From Rhodobacteraceae bacterium S2214 (GTDB lineage Bacteria; Pseudomonadota; Alphaproteobacteria; Rhodobacterales; Rhodobacteraceae), in NCBI GenBank assembly GCA_025141675.1, contig CP081165.1, forward strand, positions 1-64,000: a stretch of DNA of 64,000 bases. The letters are read 5' to 3'. The notes under the pieces were generated by a model that saw only the letters and a program-made list of their open reading frames with translations, searched no databases and was not told the origin of the DNA. The translations under genes were made by a program, and so were the position numbers. The stretch's first letter is position 1. The number at the start of each line of letters is the position of its first letter. Positions 27,623 to 36,791 of this stretch are shown here, piece by piece.

Positions 27623-29275
27623 TTATGAAGTACGTAGTGCCAGGCAAGGTTGCCAAGGGCCAAGCGTGACGGTTTTGCCGGAGACATCGGCGCTGTGCAG
27701 GTCTTGCCCGATCTGTGCCCAATTGCCTGCGGGCAAGGTGATCGTGGCGGGACCATCAGAGAGGTTGAAGGCGCAGAAGATCGTTTCGCCATCATGTTCG
27801 CGGGTGAAATGCAGCACGTCGCCCGTGTTGGTCAGGTTGTCATGCGTGCCGGACGCGAGGGCAGGGTGGGCGTGGCGCAGGGCAATCGCCGATTTGTAGT
27901 GGTGCAGCATCGCGTCGGGATCGTCGGTTTGGGTGGCAACGTTGTTCTGAAGATGGGCGTCGGACACAGGCAACCAAGGTGTGGCTTCAGAAAAGCCGCC
28001 GTTTTGGTTGCTGTTTTCCCAGACCATAGGGGTCCGGCATCCGTCGCGGCCTTTGAATTCGGGCCAGAATTCGATGCCGTAGGGGTCTTGCAGGTCTTCG
28101 AATGCGACGTCCGCTTCGGTCAGACCCAGTTCTTCGCCTTGGTAGATGCAGACTGATCCGCGCAGGCACATGATCAGGGTCGCCATGGTCCGCGTTGCTG
28201 CGTCTGATAGGTTCCAGCGTGAAACGTGGCGGACAACGTCGTGGTTTGAGAATGCCCAGCAGGCCCAGCCGTCTGCGGCGACGTCGTCGACCTTTTGCAG
28301 GACTTCGACGATGCGGGCGGCGGTGGGTTGGTTGGCCGCGAGGAATTCGAACGCGTAGCACATCTGCATAAGATCATCGCCGGCGGTATATTCGCCCATG
28401 ATTTCCAGCCCGCGTTGCGCGTCGCCGACTTCGCCGACGGCCGCTGCGCCGTATTTATCCATGACTGCCCGTAGTTTGCGCAGGAAGGCGAAGTTTTCGG
28501 GGCGGTTCTTGGAATACAGGTGTTCTTGGTGGTTATAGGGGTTCACGGACGGCGCGATGGTCGAATTTCGTTTGTCCGCTGGCAGGGCAGGGTTATCGCG
28601 CAGTTGGTCGTCGTGGACGTAGAAGTTGATCGTATCGAGCCGGAAACCGTCGACGCCGCGTTCTAGCCAGAAATGCGCCACGTCAAGCAATGCGTCTTGG
28701 ACCGCTGGCGTGTGGAAGTTCAAATCAGGCTGCGATGTTAGGAAATTGTGGAGGTAATATTGTTCGCGCCGCGCGTCCCATTGCCATGCCGAGCCGCCAA
28801 AGATCGACAGCCAGTTATTTGGCGGCGTGCCGTCCGGCTTCGGATCGGACCAGACGTACCAGTCGTGGCGGTTGTTGTCGCGGCTGATGCGGGATTCTTC
28901 GAACCATGCGTGTTTGTCGGATGTGTGAGACAACACGAGGTCGATCATCACCTTCAAGCCGAGGTTATGCGCCGTTTCGATCATGTAATCGAAGTCAGCG
29001 AGCGTGCCGAACATCGGGTCCACGTCGCAATAATCGCTGACGTCATAGCCAAAATCGGCCATCGGAGATTTGAAGAACGGCGAAATCCAGATCGCGTCCG
29101 CGCCCAAGTTTGCGATGTGCGGCAGGCGGTTGGCGATGCCTTTTAGGTCGCCCGTGCCTGTGCCGTTGCTGTCTTGAAAGCTGCGCGGATAGATTTGGTA
29201 AATGACCGCGCCGCGCCACCAATCTGGGTCTTTGGTAAAGGAATTTGTCACGGTCAGTTTTTCCATTTTCGTCAT
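27623..29275 (-). CDS. aglA: Alpha-glucosidase, glycoside hydrolase family 13
   Basis: Cytoplasmic enzyme of 550 residues that hydrolyses imported alpha-glucosides (sucrose, maltose, trehalose-type) to monosaccharides. It opens with DWWRGAVIYQIYPRSFQDSNGTGTGDLKG. The GH13 catalytic set is visible: nucleophile Asp about 214 (GFRLDTINF), acid/base Glu about 282 (AVGEVGD) and Asp about 346 (FSNHDVVRH). No signal peptide is present. Its position within the agl ABC operon supports the AglA assignment. Exact sugar specificity cannot be read from sequence. Confidence 0.92.
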   Translation of the reverse strand: MTKMEKLTVTNSFTKDPDWWRGAVIYQIYPRSFQDSNGTGTGDLKGIANRLPHIANLGADAIWISPFFKSPMADFGYDVSDYCDVDPMFGTLADFDYMIETAHNLGLKVMIDLVLSHTSDKHAWFEESRISRDNNRHDWYVWSDPKPDGTPPNNWLSIFGGSAWQWDARREQYYLHNFLTSQPDLNFHTPAVQDALLDVAHFWLERGVDGFRLDTINFYVHDDQLRDNPALPADKRNSTIAPSVNPYNHQEHLYSKNRPENFAFLRKLRAVMDKYGAAAVGEVGDAQRGLEIMGEYTAGDDLMQMCYAFEFLAANQPTAARIVEVLQKVDDVAADGWACWAFSNHDVVRHVSRWNLSDAATRTMATLIMCLRGSVCIYQGEELGLTEADVAFEDLQDPYGIEFWPEFKGRDGCRTPMVWENSNQNGGFSEATPWLPVSDAHLQNNVATQTDDPDAMLHHYKSAIALRHAHPALASGTHDNLTNTGDVLHFTREHDGETIFCAFNLSDGPATITLPAGNWAQIGQDLHSADVSGKTVTLGPWQPCLALRTS

Positions 29276-29299
29276 AGTTAGTCTCTGAAATTCGGGGTC

Positions 29300-30451
29300 T
29301 TACTTCACGGAACCGGCGAGCAGGCCGCGTACCAAGAAGCGTTGCATTGAGAAGAAGACAACCAGCGGGACAGCGATCGACACGAAGGCAGCAGTCGCAA
29401 GGATTTCCCAGTTGCCGCCGCGTGTGCCAAGCAGTTCAACGATCTGGTTGGTCATAACAGTTGTTTCGCCTGTCGCGTCGATCAGGAACACCTTAGCCAC
29501 GAGCAGGTCATTCCATGTCCACAGGAACTGGAAGATGCCGAAAGAGGCGAGTGCAGGGAAGGACAGCGGCAACACGATCTTTGTGAAAATCTGGAAATCG
29601 GTTGCGCCGTCCACTTTGGCGTTTTCGATAATGTCACGCGGCAGGCCGATCATGTAGTTGCGAAGCAAATAGATCGCGAGCGGAAGCCCAAAGCCGGTAT
29701 GCGCCATCCAAACCCCCAGATATCCTTTGCCGATCCCGATGTTCAGGTGCAGTTTCAAAAGGGGAATGAGGGCGAGTTGTAGTGGCACCACGAGCAGGCC
29801 CACGACAATGGCGATCAGCAGCGCGCGACCCGGAAAATCCATCCACGCCAATGCGTAAGCCGCAAAGGCCGCGATCATGATCGGGATGATGGTTGCGGGG
29901 ATCGTCACGGTGAAGGTGTTAAAGAACGCCTTTGCCATGCCGTCGGTGCTGCTGCCCGAGAAAAGGACTTGGGCGTAGTTGCCGAGCGTGAATTTGGGTG
30001 GTGCTTTGGCCGTCGCAAAGACACGTTGCGCACGGCCCGAGATTTGGTCGTCGTTGCCGGACCAGACGTAGTCGCCGTTGGCTTGCAAAGTGAAGCTTTC
30101 GCCGTCGCCAAGGTCTGCGGTTTCACCTGCTTTATTCACGTCGATAGCGCGGGATGATGTTCCCCAGACAGAGATCACAGCTTCGCCTTCGCCGTCGAAT
30201 AGATTGCCTTCGACGACATAGAGATCACCGCGCTGTTCGCGGAAATCGTCGGGGTCTGCGGCGCGAATGACGACGTTTTGGACGGATGGGAACATGGCGT
30301 TCCACCAGCCTGAGCCAGAGATTTGGTCCGCTGTCCGGAAGGATGAAACCAGAAGCCCGACGGTTGGGAACAACCACAACGCGACAAGCAGCGCAGTTGA
30401 GATGTGAACCGCCCAAGTGAGGGATGATTTGGTGCCTGCGATGGATGACAT
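29300..30451 (-). CDS. aglG: Alpha-glucoside ABC transporter permease AglG
   Basis: Inner-membrane permease of 383 residues (MalG-like). The first membrane helix is near residue 15-35. A soluble loop of over 100 residues follows, typical of AglG and absent in most MalG homologues. The remaining helices include the EAA loop with ENAKVDGATDFQIFTKIVLPLSFPAL, which contacts the ATPase. It is 2 bases after the aglF stop and precedes aglA. Confidence 0.9.
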   Translation of the reverse strand: MSSIAGTKSSLTWAVHISTALLVALWLFPTVGLLVSSFRTADQISGSGWWNAMFPSVQNVVIRAADPDDFREQRGDLYVVEGNLFDGEGEAVISVWGTSSRAIDVNKAGETADLGDGESFTLQANGDYVWSGNDDQISGRAQRVFATAKAPPKFTLGNYAQVLFSGSSTDGMAKAFFNTFTVTIPATIIPIMIAAFAAYALAWMDFPGRALLIAIVVGLLVVPLQLALIPLLKLHLNIGIGKGYLGVWMAHTGFGLPLAIYLLRNYMIGLPRDIIENAKVDGATDFQIFTKIVLPLSFPALASFGIFQFLWTWNDLLVAKVFLIDATGETTVMTNQIVELLGTRGGNWEILATAAFVSIAVPLVVFFSMQRFLVRGLLAGSVK

Positions 30452-30452
30452 C

Positions 30453-31691
30453 CTAGCGTTCCTTCATTTCTTTACGGGCGTTGTAAACGTTCCAGATCAG
30501 GATCGGGGACACGAGCAACATGATGATGATTGCGGATGCGGAGCCGACACCCCAGTCATTTGCGCGGAACAGCTTGTCGAACATGTAGTTCGCTAGAACC
30601 TGCGTTTCCCACTGCCCGTTTGTCATGGCGTAGACGATGTCGAACACCTTGAGCACGACAAGCGTGATGGTGGTCCAGACTACAACGATGGTGCCCATGA
30701 TCTGCGGGACTTTGATCTTGAAAAAGACCTCGAACGGGTTTGCGCCATCGACGATTGCGGCCTCGACTGTTTCTTCGGGCACGCCGCGCAGGGCCGCCGA
30801 CAGGATGACCATGGCAAAGCCAGTTTGGATCCAGATCAACACGACCATCAGGAAGAACGAATTCCAGAAGGGGATGGTCAGCCATGTTTGCGGTTCGCCA
30901 TATGTGAGCGTCGTGGTGAACAGCGCAATGATCGAGAGGAATGATTTGACGACAAGGTATGCGCCGATCAACGCGCCTGCGATGCGCAGGACTTTGAAGA
31001 TGCTGTTCTCTTGGATGTGCTGGTTTTTCAGCGGTGAAAGCACTGCTTTGATCGCGTAGGCCACGAGTGCTGCAAAGCCGAGCAGGATGAACGCTGGGAA
31101 GATTTTCAGCATCAAGATGGACCCGAGGCCGCCGTCGAATTTCAGCCAGATCGCGTTGAGGATACCGATCTGTTCCTGATCCACAGGGCGGGTGTCATAG
31201 ACCAGTTTGAAGATCACGGACGCGCCGACAAAGGAAATCGCCATGGGCATAAAGATCAGCGACTTGGCGATGTTCCCCCAGCGGATACGGTCGGTCAGCT
31301 GGGCGGCGAGCAGGCCAAATGCGGTGGACGCGGCGGGCACGATGATCAGCCACAGCATGTTGTTGCGCATGGCTTCCCAAAACTTGGCGTCGCCGAACAT
31401 TTTGTTGTAGTTATCGAGGCCCACAAAGGCCCCGTCAGCGGCACGGGAGGTGAGAGACAGCCGCAGCGTCTCGATCACGGGATATCCAAGGTAGAGGCCA
31501 AGCGCGAACATGGCCGGAAAAAGGAACAGCCAAGGGCGGATCATGTTGGCGCGGTTGATGTTGCGGCCCTGATCACCGGCTTTTTGCGGAAAGATGACCT
31601 TGTCGAGGATCATGTTCGATCCGATGAAATACAACAGACAGCCACCCACACCGAGGATCACCGTCGTCAAACCGAGGAGGGCAGGATGCAT
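30453..31691 (-). CDS. aglF: Alpha-glucoside ABC transporter permease AglF
   Basis: Inner-membrane permease of 412 residues (MalF-like) with about eight hydrophobic segments. The EAA loop reads ETVEAAIVDGANPFEVFFKIKVPQIMGT. The protein is longer than average MalF-type permeases of this branch (about 300) owing to an N-terminal pair of helices and a middle insertion. It pairs with AglG. Confidence 0.9.
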   Translation of the reverse strand: MHPALLGLTTVILGVGGCLLYFIGSNMILDKVIFPQKAGDQGRNINRANMIRPWLFLFPAMFALGLYLGYPVIETLRLSLTSRAADGAFVGLDNYNKMFGDAKFWEAMRNNMLWLIIVPAASTAFGLLAAQLTDRIRWGNIAKSLIFMPMAISFVGASVIFKLVYDTRPVDQEQIGILNAIWLKFDGGLGSILMLKIFPAFILLGFAALVAYAIKAVLSPLKNQHIQENSIFKVLRIAGALIGAYLVVKSFLSIIALFTTTLTYGEPQTWLTIPFWNSFFLMVVLIWIQTGFAMVILSAALRGVPEETVEAAIVDGANPFEVFFKIKVPQIMGTIVVVWTTITLVVLKVFDIVYAMTNGQWETQVLANYMFDKLFRANDWGVGSASAIIIMLLVSPILIWNVYNARKEMKER

Positions 31692-31759
31692 TGCAAAACC
31701 TTTCGAGGGACTGCGAATTTTCTAGAAAATCTGGATGATTTTTCGTGAAAAATCGGGGT

Positions 31760-31787
31760 GCGCTGGCCGATAGGGACCGGCCAGCGC
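31760..31787 (-). terminator. Strong hairpin between aglE and aglF
   Basis: GCGCTGGCCG and CGGCCAGCGC form a perfect 10-bp stem around an 8-base loop, just past the aglE stop in the minus direction. No T-run follows. The position suggests mRNA stabilisation or partial termination so that the binding protein is made in excess over the permeases. Confidence 0.55.
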
Positions 31788-31803
31788 GTGAGTGGTGATC
31801 GTC

Positions 31804-33066
31804 TTACTCAGGCCAAGAGGACTGAATGCCAGCTGCGACTTCGGCTGCGTCTTTGCCGCCAGCGTAGTCAACCATGCCTGTCCAGAAAGACCCTGCACCA
31901 ACAGCGCCCGGCATCAGGTCAGAGCCGTCAAAGCGGAATGTTGTCGCGTTTAGCAGAACTTCGTTCAACGCACGGGATGTGTCGTCTTGGAATTTCGCTG
32001 GATCGACGTCCTTGTGTGGTGTCAGGAAGCCGCCGTAACCCATCCACACTTCGTGTGCTGCTGGATCACGCAGGAATTCGATGAGTTCCTGTGCGCCGTC
32101 TGATGGGTTTGTGATGGCAAACAATGTGCCCGCGCCCAAAACTGGCTTGCCAAGATCGGCTGCTTCATATGCTGGGAAGTAGAAGAAGTCTGCATCTTCG
32201 CCAACAACTGTGCCTTCAGGGAAGAACGCAGGAATGAAGGACGCCTGACGGTGCATGTAGCACTGTGGTGGGCTGTCAAACAGGCCTTTGGGGCTGTCGC
32301 GGAAGTCTGTGGATGCAACTGCACCCGCCCCACCGGCCACATAGTCGTCGTTCAGTGCAAACTGACCGAAGGCTTCGATTGCGCCAACAACTTCTGGTGC
32401 GTCGAATGGCAGTTCATTGGAAACCCATTGGTCGTAGATTGCTGGCGGCTGTGTGCGCAGCATCATGTCTTCGACCCAGTCAGTCGCAGGCCACCCTGTC
32501 GCAGCACCTGATCCCAAACCGATACACCAAGGTGTGCCGCCGTCTGCGACGATCTGGTCAGAAAGCGCGATCAGCTCTTCCATGGACTGTGGGATTTCAT
32601 AGCCAGCGTCTTCGAAGTTCTCTGGTGAATACCAAACGAGGGACTTCAGATCGACGCGGAAGAACATGCCGTACAGCTGATCTTCGCCGTTTTCGTCAGC
32701 ATATGTGCCCAGATCAACCCAAGACTGACCAGCTGCATAGTTGTCGCGAATCCAGTCGGCAGAGCCGTCTTTCAGTGGTGTCAGGAACCCACGGGACGCC
32801 ATGTCTGCCGCAAGGCCCGGCTGCGGGAAAATGGAAATGTTTGGCGCGGAACCTGCTTCGGCGTCGATCAGAACCTGCTGTTCGAAGCTGTCAGAGCCGA
32901 CGTAGGACACTTCGTGGCCTGTGCGTTCTTCAAAGATGTCAAAGATTTCTTCAACGATTTCGGCTTCCGGGCTGAGCCACGTGCCGAAAACAGTGATTTG
33001 TTCAGCGGAAGCGGCAGATGCTGTCAAAGCAACAAGCGCGGTTCCTGCATAAAGTGCGGATTTCAT
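31804..33066 (-). CDS. aglE: Alpha-glucoside ABC transporter substrate-binding protein
   Basis: Periplasmic binding protein of 420 residues. A signal peptide (MKSALYAGTALVALTASAASA) is followed by a family 1 solute-binding fold, with ITVFGTWLSPEAEIVEEIFDIFEERTGHEVSYVGSDSFEQQVLIDAEAG and PWCIGLGSGAATGWPATDWVEDMMLRT, typical of AglE proteins. It is the first gene of the operon, divergent from the LacI-type regulator. Confidence 0.92.
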   Translation of the reverse strand: MKSALYAGTALVALTASAASAEQITVFGTWLSPEAEIVEEIFDIFEERTGHEVSYVGSDSFEQQVLIDAEAGSAPNISIFPQPGLAADMASRGFLTPLKDGSADWIRDNYAAGQSWVDLGTYADENGEDQLYGMFFRVDLKSLVWYSPENFEDAGYEIPQSMEELIALSDQIVADGGTPWCIGLGSGAATGWPATDWVEDMMLRTQPPAIYDQWVSNELPFDAPEVVGAIEAFGQFALNDDYVAGGAGAVASTDFRDSPKGLFDSPPQCYMHRQASFIPAFFPEGTVVGEDADFFYFPAYEAADLGKPVLGAGTLFAITNPSDGAQELIEFLRDPAAHEVWMGYGGFLTPHKDVDPAKFQDDTSRALNEVLLNATTFRFDGSDLMPGAVGAGSFWTGMVDYAGGKDAAEVAAGIQSSWPE

Positions 33067-33126
33067 TCATCTCTCCCTTGTGAACGTTTGGTTGTTCAAT
33101 TGCTACATCTCCCAATGTGGCTAACC

Positions 33127-33136
33127 AAAGCGTTTT
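33127..33136. promoter_or_regulatory. Candidate AglR operator upstream of aglE
   Basis: AAAGCGTTTT differs by one base from the LacI-family palindrome AAAGCGCTTT found in front of aglR. It lies just downstream of a possible aglE promoter (TTGACA at 33170-33175 on the minus strand with a poor -10 about 18 bases on), where repressor binding would block transcription. Confidence 0.45.
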
Positions 33137-33269
33137 GAATGCCGCTAAAAGGTGCGATTCCGGTGGGTATGTCAATAGATTTTTTCAAGTATACATGGGT
33201 CATACTTTGGCTATCTGATCAAAAAATGCGTTGACCCCTGTGTTTTTATTGCCCAGTGTCGAGCGATGA

Positions 33270-33285
33270 TTGAAAGCGCTTTGGT
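33270..33285. promoter_or_regulatory. LacI-type operator upstream of aglR
   Basis: TTGAAAGCGCTTTGGT contains the perfect palindrome AAAGCGCTTT with a central CG, the standard LacI-family operator core. It ends 7 bases before the aglR start codon, over the ribosome-binding region, which suggests autorepression. Confidence 0.65.
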
Positions 33286-33292
33286 GAAATAG

Positions 33293-34321
33293 ATGAACCT
33301 GAAAGAACTCTCTGGACGGCTAGGGTTGTCGCCCACGACGGTCAGTCGCGCTTTAGGTGGCTATCCCGAGGTGAGCGCAGAAACCCGTCAACGCGTGTCC
33401 GATGCTGCGGTGAAATTCAATTACCAGCCCAACAAACGGGCCCGCGCGTTGGCCACTGGCCGGTCGTTCAATATCGGCCATGTGCTGTCGTCATCGAACA
33501 AGGATCAGTTGGTAAACCCGATCTTCGGGGACTTCGTTGCGGGCGTGACAGAGACAAGCGGCGCGTTGGGCTACAGCCTGTCGTTGACCGTTACGGACGC
33601 AGATCAGGAAGCATCGTTGTTCCGACGTTTGCAATCCGAGGGCGCGGTTGATGGTATCGTGTTGCAGGCCCCGCTGATGAACGATGACCGGATCGCGTTG
33701 CTGCGCGAAATCGGGATGCCGTTTGTGGTGCATGGTCGCGCGACGGATGTGACCACGCCTTACGCTTGGGTCGATGTGAACAACAAACGTGCGTTTGAAC
33801 GGGCGGGTCAGTTCCTGTTGGATTTGGGCCACGAACGGATTGGTCTGGTTAACGGCGACGAAACGATGGATTTTGCGTTCCGACGCCGCGCTGGTTTTGA
33901 AGCTGCATTGACGGCGCGCGACCTGACCCCGAACCCGACCTATATGACCAGCGGCGAGATGACCGAAGCAAACGGGTATGACGCGGTGCGGGCCATGCTG
34001 GCGTTGCCAACCCCGCCGACCGCGTTCCTGATGTCGTCCGTGATTTCCGCGATTGGTGCGCGCCGCGCTGTGCAAGAGGCCGGACTGACGCTGGGCCGCG
34101 AGGTGTCGCTGATCGCCTACGACGATGATTTGTCCTACCTCAGCAATCGCCAAACCGTACCGATCTTTACCGCAGTCCGGTCGTCCGTGCGCGAAGCAGG
34201 CCGCCAGATCGCCCGTATTCTGGTGGATCAAATTGGCGATCCCGACAGCCCGCCGCAGCATAAATTGCTGGAAGCAGAGCTGGTCGTCGGAACGTCGACG
34301 GGGCCTGTTTTTAGAGGCTAA
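33293..34321 (+). CDS. aglR: LacI-family repressor of the alpha-glucoside operon
   Basis: Transcription regulator of 342 residues. The N-terminal LacI helix-turn-helix is MNLKELSGRLGLSPTTVSRAL with hinge NYQPNKRARALATGRS. The C-terminal periplasmic-binding-protein-like effector domain ends with VPIFTAVRSSVREAGRQIARIL. It is divergent from aglE, and a perfect LacI-type palindrome lies just upstream. The effector is probably an alpha-glucoside or a breakdown product (inference). Confidence 0.88.
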   Translation: MNLKELSGRLGLSPTTVSRALGGYPEVSAETRQRVSDAAVKFNYQPNKRARALATGRSFNIGHVLSSSNKDQLVNPIFGDFVAGVTETSGALGYSLSLTVTDADQEASLFRRLQSEGAVDGIVLQAPLMNDDRIALLREIGMPFVVHGRATDVTTPYAWVDVNNKRAFERAGQFLLDLGHERIGLVNGDETMDFAFRRRAGFEAALTARDLTPNPTYMTSGEMTEANGYDAVRAMLALPTPPTAFLMSSVISAIGARRAVQEAGLTLGREVSLIAYDDDLSYLSNRQTVPIFTAVRSSVREAGRQIARILVDQIGDPDSPPQHKLLEAELVVGTSTGPVFRG

Positions 34322-34421
34322 GATGCGCGGTTTTGCAAATTAGTTGTGTAAAATCTGAACCTTTTGTCGGGTTTGCCGTTCTTCATCTAATCGCCCTGCG
34401 GGGCACATTTGGAGATTTGAT

Positions 34422-34994
34422 ATGATGAACGCTGTAAAGACGACCTTTGCTGCACTGACTGTGACTGCATTCGCTGGAACGGCTTCCGCCGACGCGGATT
34501 TGAATGTTGTCGAAAATGCCGCCGGTTCCCCGGTTTTCACAACATTGGTCGCCGCAGCTGATGCCGCTGGTCTGGTTGATTACCTGTCCACGCCGGAGTA
34601 CCGCTTTACGATTTTCGCACCAACAGATGCGGCTTTTGCGGCCCTGCCGGAAGGCACCGTTGAACGTTTGTTGATGCCGGAAAACCAAGACGAATTGCGG
34701 TCTTTGGTATCTGCACACGTTGTGCCCGCGCTGATTGACTTCAGCACAGGTGAGGTTGCCGAAGATGTGGGCGCCCCAGAAGGTTACACAACCGGTACCG
34801 TGTTTGTTGATGATGCGATCATGCAGGTGGACACGTTGGAAGGCGCTGATCTGTTGATTGATATGCGGTCAGACATGCCGATGATTTCAACCGATATTGG
34901 CACGATTGAAGACGCCATTCTTTTGGGCGACGTGATTGAAGCATCAAACGGGATCATCCACACGATTGATACTGTTCTGACGCCAGCCAACTAA
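34422..34994 (+). CDS. Secreted fasciclin-domain protein
   Basis: Exported protein of 190 residues with a signal peptide (about 1-24, ending GTASA-DA) and one fasciclin (FAS1) domain. The FAS1 marks are visible: FTTLVAAADAAGLVDYL, the FTIFAPTDAAFAALP box and the C-terminal IEASNGIIHTIDTVLTP box. FAS1 domains mediate adhesion or ligand binding at the cell surface. GGAG precedes the ATG. It is monocistronic, closed by a terminator. Confidence 0.9.
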   Translation: MMNAVKTTFAALTVTAFAGTASADADLNVVENAAGSPVFTTLVAAADAAGLVDYLSTPEYRFTIFAPTDAAFAALPEGTVERLLMPENQDELRSLVSAHVVPALIDFSTGEVAEDVGAPEGYTTGTVFVDDAIMQVDTLEGADLLIDMRSDMPMISTDIGTIEDAILLGDVIEASNGIIHTIDTVLTPAN

Positions 34995-35017
34995 GAACAC
35001 GAACATAACGAAATTGA

Positions 35018-35039
35018 GGGTCGCGCGTTTGCGCGGCCC
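35018..35039 (+). terminator. Rho-independent-type terminator after the fasciclin gene
   Basis: GGGTCGCG and CGCGGCCC form an 8-bp stem (one G-T pair) around CGTTTG, followed by TTCGTCATTTTT. It lies between convergent genes. Confidence 0.65.
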
Positions 35040-35043
35040 TTCG

Positions 35044-35988
35044 TCATTTTTGGGGCATGTCTTCGGCAATGTAGGTTTTGATGATGTCGGCAAAGCTGGT
35101 TTCGGCTTTGAACCCTAGCTCTTTCGCGCGATATGGTGCGAAGTTGCGCGGCCAACCTGCGACGATTTTGGCGACGTCCGGATCGTGGACGTGCTTGATA
35201 AGGTCAACGGCGTCCTGTCCTGCGATGTCGCGCAATGCTTCGATTTGTTCAGCCACTGTGCAGCTGATCCCAGGTAAATTCAGCGCGCGTCGCCCGTTGA
35301 GTTTTGTCGTATCCAGTTGGCTTGCGTGGATCAGGAATCCTGCCGCCGCACGAGGTGACGCGAACCAGTGGCGCGTACTGTCGTCGACGGGCAGTATTGC
35401 CTCTTGTCCGTTCAGGGGTTCCCTGATGATCCCCGAAAAGAACGATGACGCAGCAAGGTTTGGTTTGCCGGGGCGCACGCAGATCGTGGGTAGTCGCAGC
35501 GAAATGCCGTCGACAAACCCTTTACGGGAATAGTCTTGGAGTAGGACTTCGCACGCCAGTTTTTGTGCCCCGTAGCTGGTTTGCGGGGATTGCAGATAGT
35601 CGTCTGTGATCACGTCGGGGTAGGGGCCGCCGAACACTGCGATTGAGGATGTGAAGACAATCCGTGGGCAGTGGTCTGCGGTGCGCAGCCCTTCGAGCAG
35701 GTTCATCATCGCGTGCAGATTTATGGTCCAGCCTTTGGTGAATTGCTGTTCCGCTTCGCCCGAGACGATAGACGCGAGATGGTAAATCGTGTCGTATTTT
35801 TCCCGCGCGATCGCAGCCATTGTTGCGGGGTCGGACACGTCACCTGTCTGCTGTTTGCAGGCCACGCCGTTAGGCGGAAACGCGATGTCGTGCAGTGTGA
35901 TGTCTGCGTTTGGATCTTCCGCCAAGAGTTGACCCGCCAGTTTTTGGCCGATCATGCCGCCCCCACCGAGGATAAAAATGCGTGTCAT
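35044..35988 (-). CDS. NAD-dependent epimerase/dehydratase family protein, DenD-like
   Basis: Extended SDR enzyme of 314 residues with an N-terminal Rossmann motif GGGGMIGQKLAGQL, TSSIAVFGG and the catalytic Tyr-Lys pair in YGAQK. The pattern resembles D-erythronate dehydrogenase (DenD) proteins, which oxidise four-carbon sugar acids; UDP-sugar epimerases are the wider family. ATG 35988 is preferred over GTG 35997 because AGAG lies at a better distance. It is divergent from the SDR at 36043, so both may answer to the same signal. Confidence 0.75.
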   Translation of the reverse strand: MTRIFILGGGGMIGQKLAGQLLAEDPNADITLHDIAFPPNGVACKQQTGDVSDPATMAAIAREKYDTIYHLASIVSGEAEQQFTKGWTINLHAMMNLLEGLRTADHCPRIVFTSSIAVFGGPYPDVITDDYLQSPQTSYGAQKLACEVLLQDYSRKGFVDGISLRLPTICVRPGKPNLAASSFFSGIIREPLNGQEAILPVDDSTRHWFASPRAAAGFLIHASQLDTTKLNGRRALNLPGISCTVAEQIEALRDIAGQDAVDLIKHVHDPDVAKIVAGWPRNFAPYRAKELGFKAETSFADIIKTYIAEDMPQK

Positions 35989-36042
35989 GGTATTCACTCT
36001 TTTTTGTCAGCGTGTAGGGTTGATCCCAACTGGGAGGACATC

Positions 36043-36780
36043 ATGGGTAGACTAACGGGCAAGCGCGCGCTTGTCACCGCTGCAGGGCAGGGGATTGGCC
36101 GCGCGTCTGCGCTGGCTATGGCCGCAGAAGGCGCAACTGTTTTCGCAACCGATATAAACGAGGCAGCGTTGGCTGGCATGGACGGTGTCGAGACGTTTGT
36201 GATGGACGTCTGCGATCCGGCAAGCATCAAAGACGGTGTTGCGACAGCGAAGCCTGATGTCTTGTTCAACTGCGCGGGCTTTGTGCATCATGGGACAGTT
36301 CTGGATGCGACGGACGAAGAATGGGACTTTGCCTTTGACCTGAATGTCCGGTCGATGATGCGGATGATGCAGGCTGTTCTGCCGGGCATGTTGGAAAACG
36401 GTAAAGGGTCGATTGTGAATATGTCGTCGGCCTTGTCATCTATCATTGGCGCCCCGAACCGGTTCATTTACGGCACGACCAAAGCGGCTGTGATCGGCAT
36501 GACCAAATCGGTGGCTGTCGATTACATCAAGCAGGGGATCAGGTGTAACTGCATCTGCCCCGGCACGGTTGAAAGCCCAAGCTGGCACGAACGGGTCAAA
36601 GCGTTGGGCGAAGAAATGGGCAGCTATGATGCAGCACTAGAGGCATTTGTGTCGCGCCAGCCGATGGGTCGCGTTGCGACTGCCGAAGAAATTGCGGCGC
36701 TGGTCGTCTATCTGGCCAGCGACGAAAGCGGATTTATAACGGGACAGCCGCACGTTATTGACGGCGGTTGGTCCGGCTAA
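36043..36780 (+). CDS. SDR, probable 2-keto-3-deoxy-L-fuconate (or rhamnonate) dehydrogenase
   Basis: Oxidoreductase of 245 residues. The cofactor motif VTAAGQGIGRASALA with Ala-Ala-Gly-Gln is characteristic of the branch that includes 2-keto-3-deoxy-L-fuconate dehydrogenase and type-2 hydroxybutyrate dehydrogenases. The catalytic set is MSSALSS and YGTTK, and it ends VIDGGWSG. GGGAGG lies 6 bases before ATG 36043; the open frame upstream is not used. The next gene encodes the matching diketo-acid hydrolase, which supports the assignment. Product: the 2,4-diketo-3-deoxy sugar acid. Confidence 0.75.
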   Translation: MGRLTGKRALVTAAGQGIGRASALAMAAEGATVFATDINEAALAGMDGVETFVMDVCDPASIKDGVATAKPDVLFNCAGFVHHGTVLDATDEEWDFAFDLNVRSMMRMMQAVLPGMLENGKGSIVNMSSALSSIIGAPNRFIYGTTKAAVIGMTKSVAVDYIKQGIRCNCICPGTVESPSWHERVKALGEEMGSYDAALEAFVSRQPMGRVATAEEIAALVVYLASDESGFITGQPHVIDGGWSG

Positions 36781-36791
36781 GGGAGAGAACG

